Shown: positions 53,680 to 62,410, counted from the first letter of the stretch. The stretch: 64,000 nucleotides of DNA from Oceanirhabdus sp942490885 (GCA_942490885.1 CALNYT010000002.1:2046001-2110000); one strand, 5' to 3'. The notes: generated from the letters alone by a model not told the origin. Made by a program: numbers and translations.

Positions 53680-54297
53680 TTATTCTAAAGTATTTAAAGC
53701 TTTCTTAAAGAAATCAATAAAGCCCTTATCATAATTGCTTTTTGAACCATCATTATTATTCTCAATATCCATATAAAATTTACCTGAGTTAATTTCAACT
53801 GATAAAGAATTTAAAGGGAAACCTTTAACTCTATTTTTATGTGGACTAGAAGTTAATATAAACTCTTCAGAAGATATATCATCACCATCGTATGCTATAA
53901 TTGTATTCTCATCTAGAACAAGACATATACCATTTTTATATTTAGCAATAGCATGTCCGCCCATTTGAGAAGCAATAGATGCATAGTGTTCAATCATTTC
54001 TTCATCACTAAGTGTCTTTCCATTAACTCTTCTAACATGTACTCCAGGTTGTTCATTCTTTTCAAGTCCTTTAATAAATAGCCCAGAATCACAAGAAAAA
54101 ACAGGCCTCTTAAGTACGCTATAATATGCCAAGGCTTTCAGCTTTGCATTTTCAAGTGGGTCATTACCACTCTCATCTACATCAGGAATATCCTTGTTAA
54201 AATCTTTTAAAGATAGAATATTAATCTCTAGTGAAGCCAGTATTTTTTTCATTGAATTAAGTTTGCCAGGATTTGTTGTGCCGTATACTATTTCCAA
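53680..54297 (-). CDS. HAM1/RdgB-type non-canonical purine NTP pyrophosphatase
   Basis: 205 residues. N-terminal TTNPGKLNSMKKIL, SCDSGLFIKGL and PGVHVRRVNGK match the HAM1/RdgB layout, in a divergent form. Removes inosine or xanthosine triphosphates in known members. TTG 54297 is used because GAGGAGGAATTTAA precedes it. Convergent with the importer and downstream of the queuosine genes, but separated from them by a terminator and repeat. Confidence 0.82.
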   Translation of the reverse strand: MEIVYGTTNPGKLNSMKKILASLEINILSLKDFNKDIPDVDESGNDPLENAKLKALAYYSVLKRPVFSCDSGLFIKGLEKNEQPGVHVRRVNGKTLSDEEMIEHYASIASQMGGHAIAKYKNGICLVLDENTIIAYDGDDISSEEFILTSSPHKNRVKGFPLNSLSVEINSGKFYMDIENNNDGSKSNYDKGFIDFFKKALNTLE

Positions 54298-54317
54298 TTA
54301 AATTCCTCCTCTTTATA

Positions 54318-54517
54318 CAAAGAACAAATAATAGAGAACAAAGAACAGATATTGATACCTTTCAGCTGTTTTGTTCTCTTTAAAATATTTTACCATAAAT
54401 TTATATAACAAAAAAAGAACTTTATCTAACCATGCAGATAAAGTTCCTTCTATAATATATAGATATTCTGAAGTATGAAGAATATCCACAATATTTGTTC
54501 TCTGTTCTTTATTCTTT
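54318..54517. repeat. Dispersed AAAGAACA repeat, copy E (200 bp)
   Basis: Imperfect terminal inverted repeats of about 25 bp (54318-54342 and 54493-54517; about 21 of 25 match). Between them are the GAACTTTATCT/AGATAAAGTTC hairpin and the conserved GATATTC hairpin shared with copy D. It fills the gap between the pyrophosphatase and the nucleoside hydrolase genes. No ORF. Confidence 0.75.
54409..54447 (-). terminator. Terminator of the queuosine operon, inside repeat E
   Basis: On the - strand GAACTTTATCT-GCATGGTT-AGATAAAGTTC is followed by seven T. A perfect 11-bp stem; the repeat thus supplies a terminator. Confidence 0.88.
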
Positions 54518-54518
54518 G

Positions 54519-55442
54519 CTATTTTAGCTCAAGTGTACTCAAAAACATATCCATAACTGTATCTGCTTTGACTTCGCTCAGAACTAAGCACTCTTTACTC
54601 TCAGGATAGAACATGTTCCAGGAATCTACAAGAAGTTGTCCTCTTGTCACACCTTGTGTAACCACTTTCACTGGTGCTGAGATTCCGCTGCAGGTACTGT
54701 TATCTAAATAATAAGCTATATTTAAAATATCATTTATGATACAACCATCAAAGTTTTCAACTTTTCTATGAAAGTCCATATAGAATTTTGTAACCTCATA
54801 TATGAAGTTTCCAACTTCGTTTTTATCTTTAAAATTAAGGGTTACATCAGGCGTTAAGAATATCTTACGTGTTACATCTAAAGTTACCATAGTAATTGGG
54901 ACTTTAGATTCTAAAACGAGTTCAACAGCCTTTGGATCATGATAATAATTAAATTCTGTAACAGGTGACATATTTCCAAATGCTTTATAAGTACCACCCA
55001 TTGATATGATTGAGTTGCATCTATTGAAAGTATTCTTATCCTTTAAGTATGCTCTAGCAAGATTAGTTAGAGGACCTAAGGCTATGATATCTATGTTATC
55101 ATATTGTCTTAAACTTTCTAAAATAAAATCTTCAGCTTGTACTTCTGAACAGTAATCAAAACCTTTTCCATAGTAAGTTTCTCCAAGACCATCTTCGCCA
55201 TGGGTATCTTTTGCATCAATGGACTCTCCATTAAGATTAGGAATTCCACTTGTGTAAACAGGGATATCCTCACCTAAAAGGTTTAAAATAGCTTTTATAT
55301 TTTTTGCACTTTCCAAACTATTAACATTTCCACTTACACTTGTTATGCCAATGATATCAATTTTAGCTTTAATAGCAAAAATTAAAGCTAAAGCATCATC
55401 TATTCCACAATCACAATCTATGATAACCTTGTTTCTAATCAT
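54519..55442 (-). CDS. queK: Nucleoside hydrolase, probably queuosine hydrolase QueK
   Basis: 307-residue inosine/uridine-preferring-type nucleoside hydrolase. The DxDxxxDD calcium-binding motif reads IDCDCGIDDALA near the N-terminus; ALGPLTNLARA and the later Asp in FDGCIINDI complete the site. Next to a YhhQ transporter with a preQ1 riboswitch and a QueL-like enzyme, the most likely substrate is queuosine, freeing queuine (inference from context; QueK is known from Clostridioides difficile). ATG 55442 overlaps the yhhQ end; ribosome site AGAGGG. Confidence 0.82.
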   Translation of the reverse strand: MIRNKVIIDCDCGIDDALALIFAIKAKIDIIGITSVSGNVNSLESAKNIKAILNLLGEDIPVYTSGIPNLNGESIDAKDTHGEDGLGETYYGKGFDYCSEVQAEDFILESLRQYDNIDIIALGPLTNLARAYLKDKNTFNRCNSIISMGGTYKAFGNMSPVTEFNYYHDPKAVELVLESKVPITMVTLDVTRKIFLTPDVTLNFKDKNEVGNFIYEVTKFYMDFHRKVENFDGCIINDILNIAYYLDNSTCSGISAPVKVVTQGVTRGQLLVDSWNMFYPESKECLVLSEVKADTVMDMFLSTLELK

Positions 55443-56151
55443 CTGCACCCTCTCTTGGAGTAATGTTCGACATTAGATACATGAATGGTGTATCTATAAT
55501 TGCGGCGATATACTTAACTATCAAAGTTGTGATAATTACAGTAAAAGCTATTGACATTGGAAAGATACCAACTAGAGCAAAACCTAAGGTTACAAGAATA
55601 GAATCAACAAGTTGAGATATTAGTGTTGAACCATTATTTCTAATCCATAAAGTTTTTCTAGAGTTATTCCAGTTTTTAAGCCTTGAATAAACATAAACAT
55701 CTAATGATTGACTAACTAGGTATACTAAATTCCCTACTAAAACAGCTTTTAAAGCACCACCATTTATAGAGAAAAATAGGTCTAAAGCCTCATTAAAGTT
55801 TGAACTGTAATCAAGTCCTTGAAATATTGTGGAAATATACATAATGATTATAAATGAAATGTTTGCAAAGATTGAAATATGGACGGATTTTTTTGCTTCC
55901 TTATAACCATATTTCTCATTTAAAAGGTCAGTGGCAAGGAAAATACCTGCAAACATAACATTACCTAAGGTTGCTTCAAGTTCAAAGAGTCCAAAATCAA
56001 AAATTACACCTTTGTTAACTTGTAGATTTGCAGCAATAACACTTAGGACGATGTACCCCAAAATACCACGTTTCCCAAAGAATTTGTATGCAGCCGCTAT
56101 AAGTGCAAAATTTACAACTGCAAAGATTAAAAATACTAATAAATTACTCAT
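55435..56151 (-). CDS. yhhQ: YhhQ/VUT family queuosine-precursor transporter
   Basis: 238 residues, about six membrane helices, with the family's LEATLGNVMFAGIFLATDLLNEKYG, and STLISQLVDSILVTLGFA segments (in parts). YhhQ imports queuosine precursors (preQ0, preQ1, queuine or queuosine). The gene lies directly under a preQ1-I riboswitch and overlaps queK by eight bases. AGGAGGAG before the ATG is part of the switch expression platform. Confidence 0.9.
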   Translation of the reverse strand: MSNLLVFLIFAVVNFALIAAAYKFFGKRGILGYIVLSVIAANLQVNKGVIFDFGLFELEATLGNVMFAGIFLATDLLNEKYGYKEAKKSVHISIFANISFIIIMYISTIFQGLDYSSNFNEALDLFFSINGGALKAVLVGNLVYLVSQSLDVYVYSRLKNWNNSRKTLWIRNNGSTLISQLVDSILVTLGFALVGIFPMSIAFTVIITTLIVKYIAAIIDTPFMYLMSNITPREGADD

Positions 56152-56159
56152 AATTATCT

Positions 56160-56200
56160 CCTCCTAGTTTTTTTTACGCAGGATGGTTACGAACTGCGGT
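56160..56200 (-). promoter_or_regulatory. PreQ1-I riboswitch of the yhhQ-queK operon
   Basis: On the - strand: stem CGCAG, loop TTCGTAACCATC, stem CTGCG, then T, eight A, CTA and the ribosome site GGAGGAG. This is the minimal preQ1 class I layout (short stem, C-rich loop with GTAACC, A-rich tail forming the pseudoknot). Because the tail runs into the ribosome site, binding of preQ1 would block translation, as in the Thermoanaerobacter tengcongensis example. Confidence 0.85.
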
Positions 56201-56255
56201 TTTTTAGCAAACAGGTCTATTATATAGGATATTATGGGAAAGTACAAGCTTTAAT

Positions 56256-56384
56256 GCAAAGAAAAGAGAAGAAAGAATAAAGAACAAGTAAGGTTATTTT
56301 TCTTCCTATTGTCAGAAAAAATTAATGAAAGCTTTCTCTATTGCTCACTAGTTTTAAATTACTTCTTTATTCTTTTTTCTTTGA
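56256..56384. repeat. Dispersed AAAGAATAAAGAA repeat, copy G
   Basis: Left arm CAAAGAA...AAAGAATAAAGAACAAGTAA (56257-56290) and right arm (56359-56383), complementary as CAAAGAAAAAAGAATAAAG. Inner hairpins TTTTTC/GAAAAA and the palindrome GAAAGCTTTC. Lies between the divergent yhhQ and queL-like genes, so it must overlap or border their promoters. Confidence 0.6.
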
Positions 56385-56418
56385 TATAGATATGTTATAC
56401 TAGCTTTGGTGATGAAAA

Positions 56419-57105
56419 ATGATGAGATATAGTGTAATAAAGAAAAAATTCCCGAGGGAAATTGTTCTCTTAAAGGCAACTCCATGTAAATGGGGCAAGT
56501 GTTCATTCTGTGACTATATACATGATAATTCAATGGATATTGAGTATATTAATCAAGTGAACTTTCAGGCTCTTCAGCAGGTTACTGGTGAATATGGGGT
56601 TCTTGAAATTATAAACTCAGGAAATGTCTTTGAACTACCAAAGGAAACTCTTGAGGGAATTAAGAAAAAGGTAGATGAATTGGGTATAAAGAAATTATTT
56701 TTAGAGGCCCATTGGATATATAGGAATCGGCTTCAGGAAATGAGAGATTTCTTTGGGGTTGATATTATATTCAAAACGGGACTTGAGACTTTTAATGAGA
56801 GCTTCAGAGAAGAAGTTTTAAAAAAAGGTTTCCATTATAAGAACCTTTGTGAATTGAGAGGTTATTTTGATTCAGTTTGTCTTATGGTAGGAATAAAAGG
56901 ACAAACCAAACAGATGATAAAAAATGATATAAAATTAGCACTTGAGAATTTTCAGCATTTCACTGTGAATGTATATACTGAAAACTCAACTGACATTAAA
57001 CCGGATAAGGAACTGAGAGCCTGGTTTCAAGAAGAGTTTAGATGGCTTGAGGATGAGAAAAAGTGTGAAGTGTTGTGGGTTAATACTGATTTTGGAGTAG
57101 GTTAA
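56419..57105 (+). CDS. queL: QueL-like radical SAM queuine lyase
   Basis: 228 residues. The Cys motif CKWGKCSFC (C-x4-C-x2-C) near residues 23-31 is a non-standard radical SAM signature. Further features: EIINSGNVFELP, KLFLEAHWIYRNRL and DIIFKTGLETFNESFR. QueL in Clostridioides difficile converts queuine to preQ1 for tRNA modification. Divergent placement from yhhQ-queK is the main support; no Tgt/QueA gene is in the window. The start may be 56419 or 56422. Confidence 0.78.
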   Translation: MMRYSVIKKKFPREIVLLKATPCKWGKCSFCDYIHDNSMDIEYINQVNFQALQQVTGEYGVLEIINSGNVFELPKETLEGIKKKVDELGIKKLFLEAHWIYRNRLQEMRDFFGVDIIFKTGLETFNESFREEVLKKGFHYKNLCELRGYFDSVCLMVGIKGQTKQMIKNDIKLALENFQHFTVNVYTENSTDIKPDKELRAWFQEEFRWLEDEKKCEVLWVNTDFGVG

Positions 57106-57173
57106 AAATTAATTACATATTTAACAAAAGTATATTTAAGAAGTGGATATAACGAAAGAAAGAAGGAATTAAG

Positions 57174-58835
57174 ATGTCTACATTAAAACCAAAATTATTT
57201 ACTACGTTAAAAGATTATACTAAGGAACAGTTTTTGAAGGATATAACAGCGGGTATTATTGTTGCTATTATAGCATTACCATTGTCAATAGCATTGGCAA
57301 TAGCTTCAGGGGTATCTCCAGAAAAAGGACTATACACAGCAATTATTGCAGGATTCCTTATCTCCTTACTAGGAGGAAGTAGAGTTCTTATTGGAGGCCC
57401 GACTGGTGCTTTCATGGTAATTGTATACGGAATAGTAACCAAATATGGTGTTGATGGATTAATAATGGCAACCTTGATGGCCGGAGTAATTCTTGTTATT
57501 ATGGGGCTGTTGCGATTGGGAGGAGTAATAAAATACATACCATATCCAATAACCATTGGATTTACAAGTGGAATAGCAATAACTATTTTTTCTTCTCAAA
57601 TTAAAGATTTCTTTGGACTGAAAATAGGTGAAGTACCTGTAGAATTCGTGGGGAAATGGGAAGCATATTTTCATGCAGGGAATACAATAGATATACAAAC
57701 AACCATAATTGGAATCATAGCTTTAATGATTATTATTTTATGGCCAAGAATTAATAAAAAGATACCTGGAGCATTGATTGCACTTATTGTAACATCATTT
57801 CTTGTAAAGGTATTTAATTTAGATGTGGCTACAATTGGAAGTAAGTTTGGGGAGATATCTTCATCATTACCAATGCCGCAGCTGCCTGCTTTTGATCTTA
57901 ATAAGATACCGTTACTTATAGGACCAGCAATTACTATAGCTGTTCTGGGTGCTATAGAATCCTTACTAGCAGCAGTTGTTTCAGATGGAATGATTGGTGG
58001 GAAACATAGATCTAATATGGAATTAATTGCACAAGGCATAGGAAATATAGGGTCTGCCTTATTTGGTGGGATTCCAGCAACCGGTGCTATAGCAAGAACT
58101 GTGGCAAATATAAAAAATGGTGGTAGAACACCAGTGGCAGGAATGGTACATGCTGTGACGCTTCTGCTTATTTTGGTTATTTTTATGCCGCTAGCAAAGA
58201 TGATACCTTTAACATCCTTAGCAGCTATACTAATAATTGTTGCATATAATATGAGTGAATGGAGAGAATTTAAAGAATTATTTAAATCTCCTAAAAGTGA
58301 TATTCTAATTTTACTAGTAACTTTTCTTATAACTGTGTTTATTGATCTTGTTAAAGCAATTGAACTAGGGATGGTACTATCAGCATTTTTATTCATGAAA
58401 CGAATGAGTGATGTATCTAACGTTAATAGTGTTAACATGGATGCTGCTGAAGAAGATGAAAAAGAGTATTTCAATTTTGAAGAAGAGAGCAAGAAATTAG
58501 AAACTTCTAAAAATGTTCAGATTTATGAAATAAATGGACCGTTCTTCTTTGGTGCAGCAGATAAGTTTATAGAAGTTATGAGTCAACTGGGGGACACAAC
58601 AAAAACTTTAATTATTAGGATGCGAAATGTTCCTTCAATGGATGCTACGGCATTACATGCTTTTAAAAGAATGATAACAATGTGTAAGAGACATAAAATT
58701 AAAATATTAATCTCAGGAATTAATGAACAGCCTAAGAGTGTTTTGAAAAAAGCTGCTGTATATGATTTGATTGGAGAAGAAAACTTCTTTAGTAACATAG
58801 AGGGTGCAATTAATTATTCTACTAAAGTTGTTTAA
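57174..58835 (+). CDS. SulP family anion transporter with STAS domain
   Basis: 553 residues. Membrane domain of 12-14 segments with the GIIVAIIALPLSIALAIASGV and GGPTGAFMVIVYG signatures near the N-terminus (in parts), ATGAIARTVANIKNGGRTPVAG mid-way, and a C-terminal STAS domain (about 440-553, MRNVPSMDATALHAF). Transports sulfate, bicarbonate or similar anions in known members. GAAGGAATTAAG precedes the ATG. Terminator behind. Confidence 0.93.
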   Translation: MSTLKPKLFTTLKDYTKEQFLKDITAGIIVAIIALPLSIALAIASGVSPEKGLYTAIIAGFLISLLGGSRVLIGGPTGAFMVIVYGIVTKYGVDGLIMATLMAGVILVIMGLLRLGGVIKYIPYPITIGFTSGIAITIFSSQIKDFFGLKIGEVPVEFVGKWEAYFHAGNTIDIQTTIIGIIALMIIILWPRINKKIPGALIALIVTSFLVKVFNLDVATIGSKFGEISSSLPMPQLPAFDLNKIPLLIGPAITIAVLGAIESLLAAVVSDGMIGGKHRSNMELIAQGIGNIGSALFGGIPATGAIARTVANIKNGGRTPVAGMVHAVTLLLILVIFMPLAKMIPLTSLAAILIIVAYNMSEWREFKELFKSPKSDILILLVTFLITVFIDLVKAIELGMVLSAFLFMKRMSDVSNVNSVNMDAAEEDEKEYFNFEEESKKLETSKNVQIYEINGPFFFGAADKFIEVMSQLGDTTKTLIIRMRNVPSMDATALHAFKRMITMCKRHKIKILISGINEQPKSVLKKAAVYDLIGEENFFSNIEGAINYSTKVV

Positions 58836-58867
58836 TCGTGTAATTGAATATAAAAAAATAGATTGGA

Positions 58868-58914
58868 TAGAAGTAATGATAAAAATTACTTCTATTTTTT
58901 TTTTTTTTTTTTTG
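58868..58914 (+). terminator. Terminator with a 19-T run
   Basis: TAGAAGTAAT (58868-58877) pairs with ATTACTTCTA (58885-58894), then 19 consecutive T (58895-58913). Confidence 0.93.
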
Positions 58915-59350
58915 AGTAATTTATTTTAGTGTAAAAATAGGAAAAACGAAAAAATAAATCAGGTGCAGAAAATGACGAAGGAGTATTCCTAAACGGTATT
59001 TGTCGAAAATACGTAAATATAATAATAGAAAAATAAGAAGAAAAAAACAAAAAAGATTAGAAAAATCAAAGCAAAAATAGAATTTTTATTGAAAGAGCAG
59101 CGATATAGTAAAGTGATAATCAAAAAAAGTATAATATTTAATTATTATTTGTTTTTTAAAATACATTAGAACAGAATTCCTATTGAATTTATATGCAAGA
59201 AAATGGAAATTAAAATAGTAATGTCAGCTTATTAGTTGCAATTAATAGTTTCTGCGATTTTAATTCAATAATTTAGGTTTTCATAAGAAAAAAGTTTAAT
59301 GACTTTTTATAAAAAAAGAACAAAATATTAATTTTTTGGAATTTTTTTAA
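58914..59350 (+). other. Long AT-rich leader or spacer before the pilus operon
   Basis: No ORF. Around 58960-59015 a less AT-rich segment has palindromic AGGAGTATTCCT and a CGGTATTTGTCGAAAATACG stem-loop sequence which contains a Spo0A-like box. I looked for c-di-GMP riboswitch cores, common before clostridial pilus genes, and did not find a convincing match. The remainder shows no structure I can name. Confidence 0.5.
59000..59010 (+). promoter_or_regulatory. Spo0A-box-like site upstream of the pilus operon
   Basis: TTGTCGAAAAT, an exact TGTCGAA core, within an inverted repeat and about 340 bases before the predicted pilB promoter. Function unproven. Confidence 0.4.
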
Positions 59351-59379
59351 TTGTACAATAATACAAAGTGGTATATAAT
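59351..59379 (+). promoter_or_regulatory. Promoter of the type IV pilus operon
   Basis: TTGTAC (59351-59356), 17-base spacer, TATAAT (59374-59379), 47 bases before the pilB ATG. Confidence 0.7.
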
Positions 59380-59425
59380 AAAATTTAATAGGAAAAATAT
59401 ATAAAAAAATGAAGGAAGAGGTTTT

Positions 59426-61111
59426 ATGCATAAAAGTAGGAAAAGACTAGGCGATCTTTTAGTGGATAGTGGGAAACTGACAAAGGATCAATTGAAGGAG
59501 ATATTGTCATTACAGCGAGGAACAAAGAAGAAATTAGGGGAATTAATAATAGATAATAATATTCTAAGTGAAGATGAAATCATAGAAGTGCTAAAAATTC
59601 AACTCAAATTAGATAGGGTATATTTGGATGCTGAAAATATAGATTCAGATGCGATAAAACTAGTTCCAGAGAGAATTGCAAAGAAATATGTAGTACTGCC
59701 ATATAAAATAGAGGGAAATAGCATGAAGGTAGCGATGGTTGATCCATTGAATCTTTTTGCTATTGATGATTTGGAAATTACTTCTGGTAAAGATATTATA
59801 CCTGTAATTAGCACAAAAGATGAAATTGAAAGAATAATTGATAAGAGTTACTCCAAGAGTAATGTTGAAAAAGTTGCTGAGGAGTTAAATAAAGAAGTTA
59901 GGGATAGAAAAATTACTCTTACAGATGAAGAAGTGAGTTTAGAAGAGATAAAGAATGCTCCAGCAGTAAAGTTAATTGATTCTATTTTTGCCAATGCAAT
60001 AAAATCAAAAGCAAGTGATATACATATTGAGGTTTTTGATAGTCACGTTAAGATAAGATACAGAATTGATGGAGTATTAAATGAAGTAATAAGGATGCCA
60101 AAAGAGTCGCAGGCAGCACTTATTGCTAGAATAAAAATTATGGCAAATATGGATATTGCCGAAAAGAGAATACCTCAGGATGGACGTATTATAACTAATA
60201 TGGGAAATGAAAAGATAGACTTGAGGGTATCGGTTTTACCAACAATACATGGTGAAAAAGCGGTAATAAGAATACTTAAGAAGGACGACAATCTTGTAAA
60301 TAAGAATTATTTAGGCTTCAGCGAGAAACAACTTGAAAGAATTGAAAAGATGATAAAAAGCCCTTTCGGAATTGTTTTAGTTACTGGGCCAACAGGGAGT
60401 GGTAAAACCACTACGCTATATGCAGTGTTAAATGAGTTAAATAACAGTGATAAAAATATAGTTACTATAGAGGATCCAGTTGAGTATGAAATGGAGGGAA
60501 TCAATCAGGTAAATATAAACAATAAGGCAGGACTAACCTTCACAGCTGGATTGAGATCAATCTTGAGACAAGATCCGGATATTGTGATGATTGGAGAAAT
60601 TAGAGATGGAGATACAGCTCAGATAGCTACAAGAGCTGCAATCACGGGGCACTTTGTTTTAAGTACGATACATACAAATGATGCCGCTTCAGCGGTAATC
60701 AGACTGGTGGATATGGGAGTTGAATCTTATCTTGTTTCAACGGCTCTTTCAGGGATAATTGCACAGAGGTTGGTAAGAAAATTATGTCCACATTGTAAGG
60801 AAAAATTGATTCCCACAAGTGCACAAAGACAGATGGTAGGAATAACTCATGATAAGCACATTGAGTTCTATAATGCTATAGGGTGTTCCAAATGTGGAAA
60901 CACTGGTTTCAAAGGAAGAATAGGACTTTTTGAAGTTATGGAAATAACAAATAAGCATAGAGATATGATACAAGAGGGAAAATCTACAGAGGATTTAAGG
61001 AGACTTAATGATGAAATGGGGATTGTTTCTCTAAAAGAACAAGCATTGGAATATTTAATTGCAGGGGAGATAGCACTTAGTGAATATGCTAAGGTGGCTT
61101 TATTAGAATAG
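59426..61111 (+). CDS. pilB: Type IV pilus assembly ATPase PilB
   Basis: 561 residues. N-terminal MshE-type region (about 1-150), then the motor domain: Walker A GPTGSGKTTTLY, Asp box and Walker B (DPDIVMIGEIRDGDTA), His box LSTIHTNDA, and a four-Cys zinc site (CPHCKE and CSKCGNTGF). Powers pilus extension in the cytoplasm. GAAGGAAGAGG precedes the ATG. First gene of the pilB-pilC-pilA-pilM-pilN operon. Confidence 0.96.
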   Translation: MHKSRKRLGDLLVDSGKLTKDQLKEILSLQRGTKKKLGELIIDNNILSEDEIIEVLKIQLKLDRVYLDAENIDSDAIKLVPERIAKKYVVLPYKIEGNSMKVAMVDPLNLFAIDDLEITSGKDIIPVISTKDEIERIIDKSYSKSNVEKVAEELNKEVRDRKITLTDEEVSLEEIKNAPAVKLIDSIFANAIKSKASDIHIEVFDSHVKIRYRIDGVLNEVIRMPKESQAALIARIKIMANMDIAEKRIPQDGRIITNMGNEKIDLRVSVLPTIHGEKAVIRILKKDDNLVNKNYLGFSEKQLERIEKMIKSPFGIVLVTGPTGSGKTTTLYAVLNELNNSDKNIVTIEDPVEYEMEGINQVNINNKAGLTFTAGLRSILRQDPDIVMIGEIRDGDTAQIATRAAITGHFVLSTIHTNDAASAVIRLVDMGVESYLVSTALSGIIAQRLVRKLCPHCKEKLIPTSAQRQMVGITHDKHIEFYNAIGCSKCGNTGFKGRIGLFEVMEITNKHRDMIQEGKSTEDLRRLNDEMGIVSLKEQALEYLIAGEIALSEYAKVALLE

Positions 61112-61132
61112 CTATGATGAGGGGGGGTATAA

Positions 61133-62347
61133 GTGCCGCAGTATGTTTATAAAATGATTGATCAGTCAGGTAAAGAGAAAAAGGGGATTTTCAATGCTAA
61201 TAATAGAAATGAAGTAATGGCTATGATTAGAGAAAATGGCTGTTTTGCAATAGAGGTTAGTGAGAAGGAACAATCAAATGATATAAAGTTGTCTTTATTT
61301 TCTAAGGTAAAAGCAAAAGAATTGTCCATATTCTGTAGACAACTTCACACTATGTTAAAGGCTGGAGCACCTCTTATAAAATCAATGGATATCATAAAAG
61401 GAAACATGGAAAATAAAAAATTAAAAGTAGCTATAGGAGATTTAATAGATAGTATACAAAAAGGAACAGCTCTTTCAGAGGGAATGCAAGCTCATAGTGA
61501 GGTGTTTCCCCCTATGTTGATAAGCATGATAGCAGCAGGTGAAATGAGCGGAACACTTGATGATGTATGTCTTAGGATGGCAGTTCATTATGAAAAAGAA
61601 AATAAGCTTATGAGTAAGGTTAAGGCAGCTATGACATATCCATTGATTCTTGTTGTGGTTAGTGCAGTCGTTGTAATCTTTTTACTTACATCTGTTATGC
61701 CGCAGTTCGTTGAGATGTTTAAAGAGGGAGGAGTAGAACTTCCCTTACTAACTAGAATGTTAATGAGTGCAAGTGATTTTCTTAGAAACTACATATTGCT
61801 TATTATTGGAGTTATTATACTTATTGTTATTGGATATAGATACATAAGAACTAAAGATTCGGTTGCTAATACAATTTTTAAGAACAAGCTTTCTTCTCCC
61901 TTAATGGGGAAGTTAAGAAGAAAGGTTGTAGCAGCTCGATTTACAAGAACCATATCCTCAATGATTAAGAGTGGGATACCTATTGTGGATGCCATGGAGG
62001 CTGTTGCAGATATTGTTGGTAATGGATATATTAAGGGCAAATTAATAGTTGCTAGAGATAAGCTAATGAAAGGGGAATCATTCTCCGAGGTTGTTGGGGA
62101 GATAAAAGAATTTCCACCTATGATTTCAGCCATGTCAAAGATTGGAGAGGAATCAGGGGAACTTGAAGAGATACTTGAGAAAACAGCTGACTTCTATGAC
62201 GAAGAGGTGGAAGAGGCAGTAAAGAAAATGACTGCCATGATGGAGCCACTACTCATCATAGTGATGGCAGTAATCATTGGCTTTATTGTATTATCAATTA
62301 TGCTCCCAATGTTCGATATGGCAAACGCCGTGAACGGAGGAATGTAA
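61133..62347 (+). CDS. pilC: Type IV pilus inner-membrane platform protein PilC
   Basis: 404 residues with two GspF-type repeats: FCRQLHTMLKAGAPLIKSMDI (first, split by family) and ARFTRTISSMIKSGIPIVDAM (second), each followed by helices; membrane segments near 170-190, 220-240 and 375-395. Links the PilB motor to the pilin. GTG 61133 follows GAGGGGGGGTATAA. 21 bases after pilB. Confidence 0.95.
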   Translation: MPQYVYKMIDQSGKEKKGIFNANNRNEVMAMIRENGCFAIEVSEKEQSNDIKLSLFSKVKAKELSIFCRQLHTMLKAGAPLIKSMDIIKGNMENKKLKVAIGDLIDSIQKGTALSEGMQAHSEVFPPMLISMIAAGEMSGTLDDVCLRMAVHYEKENKLMSKVKAAMTYPLILVVVSAVVVIFLLTSVMPQFVEMFKEGGVELPLLTRMLMSASDFLRNYILLIIGVIILIVIGYRYIRTKDSVANTIFKNKLSSPLMGKLRRKVVAARFTRTISSMIKSGIPIVDAMEAVADIVGNGYIKGKLIVARDKLMKGESFSEVVGEIKEFPPMISAMSKIGEESGELEEILEKTADFYDEEVEEAVKKMTAMMEPLLIIVMAVIIGFIVLSIMLPMFDMANAVNGGM

Positions 62348-62351
62348 GCAC

Positions 62352-62368
62352 CGTGAAGTACATTCACG
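62352..62368 (+). other. Hairpin between pilC and pilA
   Basis: CGTGAA-GTACA-TTCACG just after the pilC stop. With the hairpin after pilA it brackets the pilin message, which might allow differential stability. Confidence 0.5.
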
Positions 62369-62410
62369 ATGAATATAAAATAATATTTAAAAATATGGAG
62401 GGGAAATATT

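Noticed and set aside
57671..58492. 273-codon open frame on the - strand inside the SulP gene
   Set aside because: Fully antisense to an obvious transporter with all family motifs; no ribosome site and composition mirrors the sense codons.
58914..59350. Possible c-di-GMP riboswitch before the pilus genes
   Set aside because: Expected by analogy with other Clostridia, but no GEMM-I or GEMM-II core sequence could be matched.
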